From: Streptomyces davaonensis JCM 4913 | Lineage (GTDB): Bacteria; Actinomycetota; Actinomycetes; Streptomycetales; Streptomycetaceae | Length of the DNA stretch: 64,000 nt | NCBI RefSeq assembly: GCF_000349325.1 | Contig: NC_020504.1 | Location: 5,800,053 to 5,864,052, forward strand | Reading direction: 5' to 3' | Shown: positions 43,141-52,177 of the stretch, in pieces | Layout of the letters: every line of letters begins with the position of its first letter | Position numbering within the stretch: the stretch's first letter is position 1 | Notes under the pieces: generated by a model | The model's input: the letters and a program-made list of their open reading frames with translations, nothing else | Databases searched by the model: none | What the model was told of the DNA's origin: nothing | Program-made: the position numbers and the translations under genes

Positions 43141-44280
43141 TTACTCGCAGGTGTGCTGAGCGGCCGTGTTCCCGCGAAACGTGGGGGCGGGGGAGTCGGG
43201 GTCGCGAGCCGGACCCTTTTGACTGACTTCGACGGGCGTGTCGGTCCGCAGCCGCTCGAACAGCCTTTCCGCCTCGGGTTCGATGAGCTGGTCGCGATTG
43301 GAGTTGTAGACATACGACTCCCGGGGAACGGTCAGAAATTGCACACGTTCGGTGGGGATGTCGCGCACACCACGGACGAGCTGGTACAAGCCACGCAAGC
43401 TGGCAAGATCCGGATCGGTCGTCAGGGAGGACGTGGCGGCGTCGAGCAGGGGATAGAGCCGCACCGGATTCAGCAGTACGTCATTGCTCTGCACCTTGTT
43501 GACCAGCGCACCGAGGAATCGTTGCTGCCGGTCCATCCGGTCGGTGTCGCTACCGTTCCCGAGCGACTTCCGGGCCCGCACAAAACCGAGGGCCTGTTCC
43601 CCGTCGAGCGTCACCCGCCCGGCGGGCAGCCGGAGCTTGGCGGCCTTGTCGTTGATGGGCGACTTCAGGCACACCTCGACCCCGCCCACGGCATCGACCA
43701 TGTCCTTGAACCCACGGAAGTCGACGACCATGTGATGGTCGATCCGCACGCCGGTGAGCTTCTCGACGGTGCGGATGCTGCACGCCGAACCGCCCATCTC
43801 GAAGGCGTAGTTGAACATGGCGAACATCGGCTCGGAACGGCTTCCGTCGGGCCGTAGACAGGCGGGCACGTCCACCATCAGATCCCGGGGGAGGGAGACG
43901 GCGGTGGCGCTGCGCCGCCCGGCCGCCAGATGCAACAGGATCGTGGTGTCGGACCGCTCGGTCCCGGAGTCCCGCCCGTAGCGCCGGTTCTCGTCGCCGG
44001 ACCGGGAGTCGGACCCGATGACCAGAATGTTCTGCGCGTTCTTGACCAGCGAGGTCGGCCGCTCCCCCTCGTACCGGGCCAGCTCCTCGGCGGCCGCGCT
44101 GTCCGGGGTGATGTTCCCGTCGAGCTTCACGTACACGGCCCACCCGGCGACCACCGCCCCCAGTACCACCACCCCGACGCCCGCCCCGACCCCCCGGACC
44201 CACCGCCTCCTGCGCCGTCGTATCAGCCCCGCCCCACTGGCCCGGGCTCCACCAACAGTCTTCGTCACGTCTACGTCCAC
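43141..44280 (-). CDS. LCP family glycopolymer transferase 6, no LytR_C domain
   Basis: The 379-residue protein has a short basic cytoplasmic tail (LIRRRRRRWVRG), a TM helix (GAGVGVVVLGAVVAGWAVYV) and an LCP domain: ILVIGSDSRSGDENRRYG, RSDTTILLHLAAGR, SLPRDLMVDVPAC, SIRTVEKLTGVRIDHHMVVD and FVRARKSLGNGSDTDRMDRQQ. It ends shortly after the LCP fold, like LCP1. GTG at 44280 has GAGGG directly before it; a GTG at 44268 is an alternative. It is the last of six LCP genes and is followed, in the same orientation upstream, by a TIGR03089 gene. That pairing is also seen in M. tuberculosis (Rv3267/Rv3268). Confidence 0.93.
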   Translation of the reverse strand: MDVDVTKTVGGARASGAGLIRRRRRRWVRGVGAGVGVVVLGAVVAGWAVYVKLDGNITPDSAAAEELARYEGERPTSLVKNAQNILVIGSDSRSGDENRRYGRDSGTERSDTTILLHLAAGRRSATAVSLPRDLMVDVPACLRPDGSRSEPMFAMFNYAFEMGGSACSIRTVEKLTGVRIDHHMVVDFRGFKDMVDAVGGVEVCLKSPINDKAAKLRLPAGRVTLDGEQALGFVRARKSLGNGSDTDRMDRQQRFLGALVNKVQSNDVLLNPVRLYPLLDAATSSLTTDPDLASLRGLYQLVRGVRDIPTERVQFLTVPRESYVYNSNRDQLIEPEAERLFERLRTDTPVEVSQKGPARDPDSPAPTFRGNTAAQHTCE

Positions 44281-44421
44281 CCCTCATGGCGCGCGGGCGT
44301 GTGTCTGCCTGGTCTCGCTTACGACGATGACGTGAATGAGGGGAGGGGGGTGAGCGGTGATGGGCCGAACGGGGGACGGGAAGGGTTCGGACGGGGCCGG
44401 AGGTGAGGAACACCGCGCTGG

Positions 44422-45177
44422 TCAGCGCGCCACTGCCGTGACCCGCTCACTCTCGATCCGCTTGGCCAGCGCCTCCTCGTCCAGCGCCCCGAGGTTCCGG
44501 CACAGCACCACCGAGCCGCCCGTGGCCAGCGCCCCGTACAGCCCGGCGTTGAGCCCCTCCCAGGTGTCGTACCCGAGCCCGGACAGGATCCGGGAGCCCG
44601 GCCCGGTCAGTCCGAGACCCGTCGCCTCGTCCCGTGCCCGCTCCACGACCTCCGCCCCGGTGAACTCCCGCCCGGCGACGATCAGCGCCGGCTCCTCGGG
44701 GTCCACCGGCGCGAACGGTGCGAACCGGTCCCCCTGCGAGGGGACCTCCACCGCGTAGTCCGCGAACCCGGCCGGCGGCTGCGGGAAACGCCCGCCCAGC
44801 GGCCGCAGCGCGAGAGCCACCCGCTCCCCGCCGCACGCACGGGCCGCGTCCAGGGTGTCAGGACCGCTCACCACGACATCGGCCGCCGCCGCGTCCCCGT
44901 CCACATCCGCCAGCGCGCCCACCGACGAACAGGCCAGCAGCCACACGGCCGTCTGCCAGTGCGCGGGCAGCAGCAGGGTCACCCGGTCGCCGGGTCCGGC
45001 ACCCAGATCCCCTTGGAGCAGATTCGCGGTCTTGGCCACCCAATTGGCGAAGGTGGCCACGGACAATTCGACGCGCTCCCCGGTGGCATCGTCGTAGAAG
45101 GTCACCAGGGGACGCCCGGGATCCGCGGCGAGCGCGGAACGCAGCAGGTCGGCAGGGGTGCGATCGGTGGAATTCAC
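44422..45177 (-). CDS. TIGR03089 family protein (truncated AMP-binding-like)
   Basis: The 251-residue protein looks like the N-terminal half of an acyl-CoA-synthetase/adenylating enzyme (LVTFYDDATGERVELSVATF, NWVAKTANLLQGDLGAGPGD, VTLLLPAHWQTAVWLLACSS). It lacks the AMP-binding P-loop and the C-terminal lid, so it should not adenylate. This is the TIGR03089 pattern, an actinobacterial family of unknown function next to LCP and manC genes (compare Rv3268). GTG at 45177 has no strong ribosome site. It is divergent from the PGRP amidase. Conserved linkage suggests a wall-polymer role, which is inference. Confidence 0.9.
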   Translation of the reverse strand: MNSTDRTPADLLRSALAADPGRPLVTFYDDATGERVELSVATFANWVAKTANLLQGDLGAGPGDRVTLLLPAHWQTAVWLLACSSVGALADVDGDAAAADVVVSGPDTLDAARACGGERVALALRPLGGRFPQPPAGFADYAVEVPSQGDRFAPFAPVDPEEPALIVAGREFTGAEVVERARDEATGLGLTGPGSRILSGLGYDTWEGLNAGLYGALATGGSVVLCRNLGALDEEALAKRIESERVTAVAR

Positions 45178-45282
45178 CCGAGTCAGCGTACGCGCGCCCG
45201 GCTCCCCGCACCCCTCGCGCCCACCACCGGTTCGGCCGAACGCCGCCCGACGCCCCGTCAACTCCCCAATGGACAGATTTGT

Positions 45283-46668
45283 ATGACTATGTCCAACATC
45301 AGGGGCATGCGTGGATTCCTTGCTTCTTCGATCGGTGTCACCTGTGCGGCCGCTCTCATGCTTCCGCTGACCCCATCCGCCGTCGCGGCGAACACAAGAC
45401 CCGCGCCGACTGCGGAAGCGGCCACGACAGCCGGTGACAGACCGGCCCCGGGCCACACCGAGTCCCTCCCTCTGGAACCGCTGAACCGGACCAGGGCCAC
45501 CCCCGCGGCCCCCGAACAGGGCCTGCCCCCCAAGGACGTACGCCGCTTCTCGCTCATCGGCGTCGTCTGGGACAACCCCGACACCGAACTCCACGGCCGG
45601 GTCCAGGTCCGTACGCGGGCGACCGCGACCGGCGCCTGGTCCGACTGGCAGGACGTGGAGACCCACAACGCCGACCACGCCGCCGACCCGTACACGGCGG
45701 AACGCGCCTCGGGCCGGGTCCGCGGCGCCACGGCCCCGCTGTGGGTCGGAGACTCGGACGGAGTGGAGGTACGCGTCAAGGCCGAGCCGTCGGAGACGGC
45801 GGCGCTCCCCACTCTCCCCACGGGCCTGCGCCTGGAACTGGTCGACCCCGGTGAAGAGGCGCCGCAGCCCCGGCCGGTGACCAGCCGTGCCGACGCCCCC
45901 GCCAACAACCTCACCGCCGATACGGCGGCCGCCTCCGCGGTCAACGCCGAACTGGCGCCCCTGGGCGCCCTGGAGATCCCGGCCCTGACGGCCGAGCAGA
46001 CCCGAAGTGAACTGCTGACCGTGGGCGGCGCGGACCTCACCGCGGAACAACAGGCGAGGCCGTACATCGGCCCCCGCCCCCGCATCGTCACCCGCCGCGG
46101 CTGGGGGGCCAACGAGTCATGGCGGGAACGGAAGTTCGTCTACACGAAGAAGGTGAAGGCGGCCTTCGTCCACCACACGGCGTCCGGCAACGGATACACG
46201 TGCTCGCAGGCGCCCTCCGTCATCCGCGGTATCTACCGCTACCACGTGATGAGCATGGGCTGGCGGGACATCGGCTACAACTTCGTCGTCGACAAGTGCG
46301 GAAACCTCTACGAGGGCCGTGCCGGTGGCGTGGCGAAGCCGGTCCTGGGCGCCCACACCCTCGGTTTCAACACGCACAGCATGGGGATCGCCCTCCTCGG
46401 CAGCCATGCCACCAGCAAGCCGTCGGCCGCCGCGGTGAAGGCGGTGGCCCGCCTCACGGCCTGGAAACTCGGTCTCTTCGGCGCCAATCCGCGAGGAAAG
46501 ACGTACCTGAAGTCCGGGGGTAGCAATCTCTACGCAAAGGGTAGGAACGTACGACTGAATGTGATCTCCGGCCACCGTGACGGTTACGCCACGGAGTGCC
46601 CGGGCTGGCAGATGTACCGCAAGCTCGGCAGCACTCGCTCGAAGGCGGCGGAACTCCAAGGCCGCTGA
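45283..46668 (+). CDS. Secreted PGRP-type N-acetylmuramoyl-L-alanine amidase
   Basis: The 461-residue protein has a signal peptide (SSIGVTCAAALMLPLTPSAVA) and a long Ala/Pro/Thr-rich region with a beta-rich domain (FSLIGVVWDNPDTELHGRVQ). A C-terminal amidase_2/PGRP domain (from about residue 270) shows RGWGANESW, zinc His in AAFVHHTASGNGY, YHVMSMGWRDIGYNFVVDKC, YEGRAGG, and His/Cys ligands in ISGHRDGYATECPGW. It cleaves the amide between MurNAc and the stem peptide. ATG at 45283 is used; 45289 and 45307 are alternatives with a slightly shorter signal. It is monocistronic, next to LCP genes, consistent with wall remodelling. Confidence 0.93.
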   Translation: MTMSNIRGMRGFLASSIGVTCAAALMLPLTPSAVAANTRPAPTAEAATTAGDRPAPGHTESLPLEPLNRTRATPAAPEQGLPPKDVRRFSLIGVVWDNPDTELHGRVQVRTRATATGAWSDWQDVETHNADHAADPYTAERASGRVRGATAPLWVGDSDGVEVRVKAEPSETAALPTLPTGLRLELVDPGEEAPQPRPVTSRADAPANNLTADTAAASAVNAELAPLGALEIPALTAEQTRSELLTVGGADLTAEQQARPYIGPRPRIVTRRGWGANESWRERKFVYTKKVKAAFVHHTASGNGYTCSQAPSVIRGIYRYHVMSMGWRDIGYNFVVDKCGNLYEGRAGGVAKPVLGAHTLGFNTHSMGIALLGSHATSKPSAAAVKAVARLTAWKLGLFGANPRGKTYLKSGGSNLYAKGRNVRLNVISGHRDGYATECPGWQMYRKLGSTRSKAAELQGR

Positions 46669-46783
46669 CAGCGTCGCTGACGCCGTAGGCACACATTCAC
46701 CGCCATCGGGGGGGTAGGCGGATCAATGACGAACTCCGCACTGCCGTCGAGGGCACCTCAAACGGTCTGCACACCACGGTGCA

Positions 46784-46817
46784 TACACTGACCGGCCGAA
46801 AGACAGTTCGGCCGGTC
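46784..46817 (+). promoter_or_regulatory. Candidate -10 box and hairpin upstream of manC
   Basis: TACACT (46784-46789) is directly followed by a perfect 11-bp inverted repeat, GACCGGCCGAA (46790-46800) and TTCGGCCGGTC (46807-46817), 24 nt before the start codon. It would cover the transcription start, as an operator or a 5'-UTR hairpin. Confidence 0.5.
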
Positions 46818-46840
46818 CCGGCAGGAAGCGGAGACAACAG

Positions 46841-47923
46841 GTGACAGAAGCGATCCTCCTGGTCGGCGGCAAGGGCACACGGCTGCGTCCGCTCACCGTG
46901 CACACGCCCAAGCCCATGGTCCCGGCGGCCGGGGTCCCCTTCCTCACGCACCAGCTCGCGAGAGCGAGAGCGGCGGGCGTGGACCACATCGTGCTCGCCA
47001 CCTCCTACCTGGCGGAGGTCTTCGAGCCGTACTTCGGGGACGGCGCCGCACTGGGCCTGCACATCGAGTACGTCACCGAGGAGGAGCCGCTCGGCACGGG
47101 CGGCGCCATCCGCAACGTGGCCTCCCGCCTCCACTCCGCGCCCGACGACCCGGTACTGATCTTCAACGGCGACATCCTGACGGGCCTGAACATCAGGGCG
47201 CTGGTACAAACACACCAGAGCACGTCGGCAGACGTCAGCCTCCACCTCACGAAGGTGACGGACCCGAGGGCATACGGCCTGGTCCCCACGGACGAGACGG
47301 GCAGGGTGACGGCGTTCCTGGAGAAGCCCCAAACCCCCGAAGAAATCGTCACGGACCAGATCAATGCAGGCGCATACGTCTTCCGACGCTCGGTGATCGA
47401 CACGATCCCCACAGGCCGCCCGGTCTCGGTGGAACGAGAAACGTTCCCAGACCTCTTGTCGGCCGGAGCCCACCTACAGGGCATGGTGGACTCGACGTAC
47501 TGGCTGGACTTGGGCACGCCCGCGGCCTTCGTACGAGGTTCCGCAGACCTGGTGCTGGGCCGAGCCCCGTCCCCCGCGGTGCCGGGCCGCTGCGGCGACC
47601 GCCTGATCCTCCCCACGGCAAGGGTCGCCCCCGACGCGAAACTGGCGGGCGGAACGGTGGTGGGCGAGGGAGCGTTCGTGGCGGAGGGCGCCAGGGTCTA
47701 CGGCAGCACGATCCTCCCCGGAGCGGTGATCGAACCAGGCGCGGTCATCACAGACTCCATGATCGGCACGAGGGCCCGAGTGGGCGAACGCTCGATCCTC
47801 ACCGGCACGGTAATAGGCGACGACGCCACAGTAGGCGCCGAAAACGAACTCACCAACGGCGCCCGAGTCTGGTGCAACGCCCAAATCCCCGCCAGATCCC
47901 TCCGCTTCTCCCCAGACCAGTAA
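46841..47923 (+). CDS. manC: Mannose-1-phosphate guanylyltransferase (NDP-sugar pyrophosphorylase)
   Basis: The enzyme makes GDP-mannose from mannose-1-phosphate and GTP. The 360-residue protein starts EAILLVGGKGTRLRPLTVHT with PKPMVPAAGVPF, the nucleotidyltransferase signature. NGDILTGLN carries the metal Asp and FLEKPQTPE the sugar-phosphate Lys. The C-terminus is a left-handed beta helix of hexapeptide repeats (VVGEGAFVAEGARVYGSTIL). This layout is of the actinobacterial GDP-Man pyrophosphorylase (Rv3264c type); other NDP-sugars remain possible. GTG at 46841 follows GCGGAGACAACAG. The window also holds manB, which would supply its substrate. A terminator follows. Confidence 0.92.
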   Translation: MTEAILLVGGKGTRLRPLTVHTPKPMVPAAGVPFLTHQLARARAAGVDHIVLATSYLAEVFEPYFGDGAALGLHIEYVTEEEPLGTGGAIRNVASRLHSAPDDPVLIFNGDILTGLNIRALVQTHQSTSADVSLHLTKVTDPRAYGLVPTDETGRVTAFLEKPQTPEEIVTDQINAGAYVFRRSVIDTIPTGRPVSVERETFPDLLSAGAHLQGMVDSTYWLDLGTPAAFVRGSADLVLGRAPSPAVPGRCGDRLILPTARVAPDAKLAGGTVVGEGAFVAEGARVYGSTILPGAVIEPGAVITDSMIGTRARVGERSILTGTVIGDDATVGAENELTNGARVWCNAQIPARSLRFSPDQ

Positions 47924-47930
47924 CCCCAAC

Positions 47931-47960
47931 GCGCCGTCCCCACGAGAAAGGGGACGGCGC
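47931..47960 (+). terminator. Terminator after manC
   Basis: GCGCCGTCCCC (47931-47941) pairs perfectly with 47950-47960 across an 8-nt loop. Confidence 0.85.
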
Positions 47961-47984
47961 CCCCACTCACTTGAGCCGATCAGA

Positions 47985-48665
47985 AGCGCGAGCCCGAGGC
48001 ATCAGCCGTCCCGGCCCCGCGCCGACCTGCTGCTGGTCACGCGCCCCAGCCACTTCCGCCCGGTCGAGTGTGCGAGACCAAGGCGATGGCCGTCCCGAGC
48101 CCAGACCCACCGCTGGCGGGGATGCACCCTAGCCATTTCCATCCAGTCGGAGGTACGAGACCAAGGCGACGGCCATCCCAATCCCCCACCCACCCGCTGG
48201 TGGTTACGCAGCCCAGCCCTCTCCAGCCGTTCCGGCGTTCGAGGACGAGGCCGCAGCCGTCCCGATCTTCCACCCACCCGCTGGTGGTTACGCAGCCCAG
48301 TCCCCTCCGGCCGGTCCGGTGTTCGAGGACGAGGCCGCAGCCGTCCCGATCTTCCACCCACCCGCTGGTGGTTACGCAGCCCAGTCCCCTCCGGCCGGTC
48401 CGGTGTTCGAGGACGAGGCCGCAGCCGTCCCGATCTTCCACCCACCCGCTGGTGGCGGTGCCTCCAGTCATATCCCGCAGGCCGGAGTGAGACCGAGGCC
48501 ATTGCCATCCCGCCCCCCACCCACCCGGTGGGGGCTACGCAGCTCAGCCCCCTCCGGCCGGTCCGGCGTTCGAAGACGAGGCCACAGCCATCCCGACCCC
48601 CCACCCACCCGCTGGGGGCTACGCACCTCAGCCCTCTCCAGCCCGTCCGGCGTTTGAGGACGAGG
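47985..48665. repeat. Tandem array of about eight ~84-bp repeats
   Basis: The marker GTTCGAGGACGAGGC recurs at 48237, 48321 and 48405 (exact 84-bp spacing), then 48568 and 48652. CACCCACCCGCTGG recurs in step at about 48187, 48271, 48355, 48439, 48518 and 48600. The three central units are nearly identical; the outer ones have diverged, and the first 200 bp are degraded copies. Because 84 is a multiple of three, stop-free frames run through both strands. None has a ribosome site or a recognisable protein, so I treat the region as non-coding. Confidence 0.8.
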
Positions 48666-48740
48666 CCCGTTCAGGGCCGGCAGCGGGGGTCTGGGGGCGC
48701 AGCCCCCAGGGATGGGACGGGTAGGGGCGGCGGGGGCGAA
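48639..48740. repeat. Dispersed ~100-bp Streptomyces-type repeat, copy A
   Basis: It runs from CAGCCCGTCCGG through GTTTGAGGACGAGGCCCGTT and a CTGGGGGC/GCCCCCAG hairpin to GGCGGCGGGGGCGAA. It is almost identical to 63347-63449. Its left end merges with the 84-bp array. The hairpin may terminate the convergent glycosylase transcript. Confidence 0.8.
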
Positions 48741-48768
48741 AGAAAGTCGTGCGCACCCCCGCCGACAG

Positions 48769-49785
48769 TCACAGCCGCCCGATATCCCCCCGAGGCATCC
48801 GCGGAGCCCTCCGCGCCGGCACCCGCCCACTCAACAAAATCAACCGAGCCGCCCGATGCCGCTGCCCCGCATACGGCTCCAGCAGCGACAACATCACCGC
48901 ATCATCCGCATCCCGATCCCCAGCCAGCGCAAACCCCACAATCCCCGGCAGATGCAGATCCCCCACAGTCACCGCATCCGCCGCCCCATGACTACGCTGC
49001 ACCACTTCCGCAGAGGTCCACGGCCCCACCCCCACCACGGCCTCCAACCGAGCCTGCGCATCCCCCGCCGCCATGAACACGGCCTCCTCCAGCCGCGCAG
49101 CAACCCGCACACACCGCACAATCGTCGACGCCCGCTTGTCGTCAACCCCCGCCCGATGCCACTCCCACGACGGAATCAACGCCCACGTCCGAGCATCCGG
49201 CATCACACACATCCGCCCGGGCACAGGCCCAGGCGCCGGCTCCCCGTACTGCCGCACCAACAACCGCCAAGCCCGATAAGCCTCATCGGTCGTGACCTTC
49301 TGCTCCAGAATCGACGGAATCAACGACTCCATCACCAGCCCGGTCCGCGTCAGCCGCAACCCCGGCCGCCGATGCCGGGCAAGAGCCACCACGCGATGCC
49401 GAGGCACGAACGCCGACGGATCATCCGCGGCCCCCAACAGCGCCGGCACCCGCTCCAACAGCCACTCCGCCCCCGGCCCCCAAGCCTCCGCCCGTACAGC
49501 AGAACCCTGCACAACAACCCGCAAGGTCCCCGGCCCACCAGGCGTCCGACTCGCCCGCCACACCGACCCGTCCGGCATGGCCCGAAACGTCGGATCCCCA
49601 GGCCCCCGCCGCAACGGCCCGAGCACCAGCCCAAGATCGAGCGGCCCCTCAGGAACCCACGTCCGAACCCGCCCACCCGAACCCGAACCCGAACCAGCGG
49701 CAGCCCCAGGCACTCCCGAGGGCACACCGACATGCCCACCACGCACAGTCGTACGCGTGGGCCGAGGCGCGAAACGTCCAGCCAC
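48769..49785 (-). CDS. HhH-GPD DNA glycosylase, AlkA-like (3-methyladenine glycosylase II)
   Basis: The 338-residue protein excises alkylated or damaged bases. The helix-hairpin-helix/GPD core is LEAVVGVGPWTSAEVVQRSH followed by AVTVGDLHLPGI, where the Asp of VGDLHLP is the catalytic acid. ESLIPSILEQKVT is the conserved helix upstream. There is no Cys cluster for a 4Fe-4S site. The N-terminal region has a Gly/Ser-rich stretch (AAAGSGSGSGGR). GTG at 49785 has no strong ribosome site. It is separate from the F420 genes upstream and convergent with manC across the repeat block. Confidence 0.9.
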   Translation of the reverse strand: MAGRFAPRPTRTTVRGGHVGVPSGVPGAAAGSGSGSGGRVRTWVPEGPLDLGLVLGPLRRGPGDPTFRAMPDGSVWRASRTPGGPGTLRVVVQGSAVRAEAWGPGAEWLLERVPALLGAADDPSAFVPRHRVVALARHRRPGLRLTRTGLVMESLIPSILEQKVTTDEAYRAWRLLVRQYGEPAPGPVPGRMCVMPDARTWALIPSWEWHRAGVDDKRASTIVRCVRVAARLEEAVFMAAGDAQARLEAVVGVGPWTSAEVVQRSHGAADAVTVGDLHLPGIVGFALAGDRDADDAVMLSLLEPYAGQRHRAARLILLSGRVPARRAPRMPRGDIGRL

Positions 49786-49847
49786 GAATCAGGTCCCAAA
49801 CAAAAGCCGAGAACAGCCCTACGAGGTTAGGCCGAAGCCGTCATACG

Positions 49848-51179
49848 TCATCGCACCTCGATGAAAGCCGAGGCATCCCGCTCATCCCGCGCCCGAGGCT
49901 CCTCCGCCGGATGCCCGACCGCAACAGCCCCCATCGGATCCCACGAAGACGGCAGCCCCAGCACCCCCCGCACCACGTCCCGGCAGAACATCGTCGAGGA
50001 CACCCAGGCCGACCCCAGCCGCTCCCCGGCCAACGCCACCAGGAAGTTCTGCACCCCGGCACCCGCGGCCACCACGAACATCTCCCGCTCCGCACCGTCC
50101 CGCCGCGGATCCCCGTACGTATGCGACCCGTCCATGACGAGACAAGGCACCACCAGATACGGCGCGTGACGCAGCACATCCCCCCGCCGCACCCGCTTGG
50201 CGATGGACTCCTCCGACTTCCCGTCCCGCCGCAGATCCGCGACCCACGCGTCCCGCATCGCGTCGAGCAGCCGCACCCGTGACTCCTCCGACTCCAGCAG
50301 CACGAACCGCCACGGCGTCGTGTGATGCGGCGCCGGCGCCGTCACGGCCGCGGCGACGGCCCGCCGAACCGCCCCGGGATCGACGGCCGCGTCGGTGAAG
50401 GCCCGGACCGTACGCCGCTGGGTCACCGCCAGCCGCACCGCCTCGGACGTCCCCAGCCGGAACATGTCGTCGTGCCCGCCACGCACCATGGCCCGCGCCC
50501 CTTCCTCGTCGTCACCGCCGTCCGAGTCCGCGTCCGCGACCACCACATGCGCCAGCCCCCGCACCACGGCGACCGGCAGCCCGGCGGCCTTCCCCTTGAC
50601 GAGATCCCCCGCCGCGGCCAGCTCGTCCGCGGTCGCCACGACGGTCGCGCTCAGCGGATTGCCGTACGCGTCCTGCCCCCCGCGCAGATCGTCGAGCACC
50701 CGCACCCCGGCGGCGCCGATCGCGACGTCCGTGAGCCCCGAGCGCCAGGGTCGCCCGAAGGTGTCAGTGACGATCACCCCGACGTTGACGCCGAGGGCGT
50801 CCCGCAGCCCGTCCCGGATCGCCCGCGCGGAGGTGTCCGGGTCCTCGGGCAGCAACAGCACGGTCCCGGCCGGGGTGTTGGAGGCGTCGACCCCGGCCGC
50901 GGCCATGACCAGGCCCTGCCGGTTCTCGACGATCCGCAGGGTGCCGCGCCGCGCCACGACCCGTACGGTCTCGGCGTCGATCGCGGCCTCCCGGTCGGCG
51001 GCCTCGACGATCCGCCCCTCCGCCTTGGACACGATCTTGGAGGTGACGAGCAGGACGTCACCGTCGGCCAGCCCGGGCTCGGCGGCCGCGATCAGCTTGG
51101 CGGGATCGTCACCCGCCGCGACCTCGGGCAACCCCGGCACGGCCCAGACCCGGTACCCCCCGAAGGACTCCTCGCTCAC
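49848..51179 (-). CDS. fbiB: Coenzyme F420 gamma-glutamyl ligase/reductase (two-domain FbiB)
   Basis: FbiB adds gamma-linked glutamates to F420-0 and its C-terminal domain reduces dehydro-F420-0. The 443-residue protein has the CofE-like domain ([36 protein letters not shown]) followed by a nitroreductase-like FMN domain from about residue 245 ([50 protein letters not shown]). The full two-domain form matches M. tuberculosis FbiB (Rv3262). GTG at 51179 overlaps the fbiA stop by four bases. Confidence 0.95.
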   Translation of the reverse strand: MSEESFGGYRVWAVPGLPEVAAGDDPAKLIAAAEPGLADGDVLLVTSKIVSKAEGRIVEAADREAAIDAETVRVVARRGTLRIVENRQGLVMAAAGVDASNTPAGTVLLLPEDPDTSARAIRDGLRDALGVNVGVIVTDTFGRPWRSGLTDVAIGAAGVRVLDDLRGGQDAYGNPLSATVVATADELAAAGDLVKGKAAGLPVAVVRGLAHVVVADADSDGGDDEEGARAMVRGGHDDMFRLGTSEAVRLAVTQRRTVRAFTDAAVDPGAVRRAVAAAVTAPAPHHTTPWRFVLLESEESRVRLLDAMRDAWVADLRRDGKSEESIAKRVRRGDVLRHAPYLVVPCLVMDGSHTYGDPRRDGAEREMFVVAAGAGVQNFLVALAGERLGSAWVSSTMFCRDVVRGVLGLPSSWDPMGAVAVGHPAEEPRARDERDASAFIEVR

Positions 51180-52135
51180 GCCCCCCGCACCTCCTCGGCC
51201 AGCGTCAGCGCCTCCTGGGCCATCCGCGCGGTGGCGTCGAGATCGCTCATCATCAGCGGTACGGCACGGCAGCGGACGCCCGCCGCCTCGATCCGCTCCA
51301 CGGAACCGGCGTCCACGGTGTCGACGAGCCAGCCGTCCAGCAGCCCCGAGCCGTAGTGCTCGGCGACCGCCGCGGCCGTGGACTCCACGCCGACCGCCGC
51401 GAGCACCTTGTCGGCCATCCCGCGCACGGGCGCGTCCCCGACGATGGGGGAGAGGCCCACCACCGGCACCCCCGCCTCCGCGATGGCCTCGCGGATACCG
51501 GGCACGGCGAGGATCGTGCCGATGGAGACGACCGGGTTGGACGGCGGGAACAGCACGACGTCCGCCTCGGCGATCGCCTCCAGGACGCCCGGCGCGGGCT
51601 TGGCCTGCTCGGCGCCCACGGGCACGACGGCCTCGGCGGGGACGGAGGCGCGCAGCCGTACCCAGTACTCCTGGAAGTGGATCGCCTTGCGCTCGCCCTC
51701 CAACTCGACGGCGACATGCGTCTCCACGCGGTCGTCGGTCATCGGGATGAGCCGCACGCCCGGCTTCCAGCGGTCGCTCAGCGCCTCGGTGACCGCGCTG
51801 AGCGGGAACCCGGCGCCGATCATCTGGGTCCGCACGATGTGCGTGGCGAAGTCCCGGTCGCCGAGCCCGAACCACTCGGGCCCGACCCCGTACGCCGCGA
51901 GCTCCTCCTTGAGATGGAAGGTCTCCTCGGCCCGTCCCCAGCCCTGCTCCTCGTTGATGCCGCCGCCGAGGGTGTACATCACCGTGTCGAGGTCCGGGCA
52001 GACCTTCAGCCCGAAGAGGTGGATGTCGTCGCCGGTGTTGCCGATGACGGTGATGTCCGCGTCCGGCGCGGCCCGCTTCAGACCACGCAGGAACCGGGCA
52101 CCGCCGATGCCGCCTGCCAGAACCACAATGCGCAT
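51176..52135 (-). CDS. fbiA: F420 biosynthesis phospholactyl/phosphoenolpyruvyl transferase
   Basis: FbiA joins Fo with the activated 2-phospho-compound, PEP-derived in actinobacteria, to form (dehydro-)F420-0. The 319-residue CofD-fold protein starts [19 protein letters not shown]. It has [66 protein letters not shown] and [19 protein letters not shown]. The ATG at 52135 starts the conserved segment; an ATG at 52147 is also possible, and neither has a clear ribosome site. It is translationally coupled to fbiB, and the pair feeds F420-dependent reductases, one candidate being at 25.1 kb. Confidence 0.96.
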   Translation of the reverse strand: MRIVVLAGGIGGARFLRGLKRAAPDADITVIGNTGDDIHLFGLKVCPDLDTVMYTLGGGINEEQGWGRAEETFHLKEELAAYGVGPEWFGLGDRDFATHIVRTQMIGAGFPLSAVTEALSDRWKPGVRLIPMTDDRVETHVAVELEGERKAIHFQEYWVRLRASVPAEAVVPVGAEQAKPAPGVLEAIAEADVVLFPPSNPVVSIGTILAVPGIREAIAEAGVPVVGLSPIVGDAPVRGMADKVLAAVGVESTAAAVAEHYGSGLLDGWLVDTVDAGSVERIEAAGVRCRAVPLMMSDLDATARMAQEALTLAEEVRGA

Positions 52136-52177
52136 GGAAGCAAGCATGGCAGGAGCGTCCGACAACGCGTCAGGCGG

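Noticed and set aside
44422..45177. Acyl-CoA synthetase broken by frameshift
   Set aside because: The short form without the AMP-binding loop is the normal TIGR03089 architecture, so it is not a pseudogene.
48002..48604. Long minus-strand ORF (and a plus-strand one) through the 84-bp array encoding GWVEDRDGCGLVLE-type repeats
   Set aside because: Unit length is a multiple of three, so stop-free frames arise automatically on both strands. There is no ribosome site and no protein family, and end units diverge without codon bias.
47985..48665. CRISPR array
   Set aside because: Repeats are contiguous 84-bp units without unique spacers, and there are no cas genes nearby.
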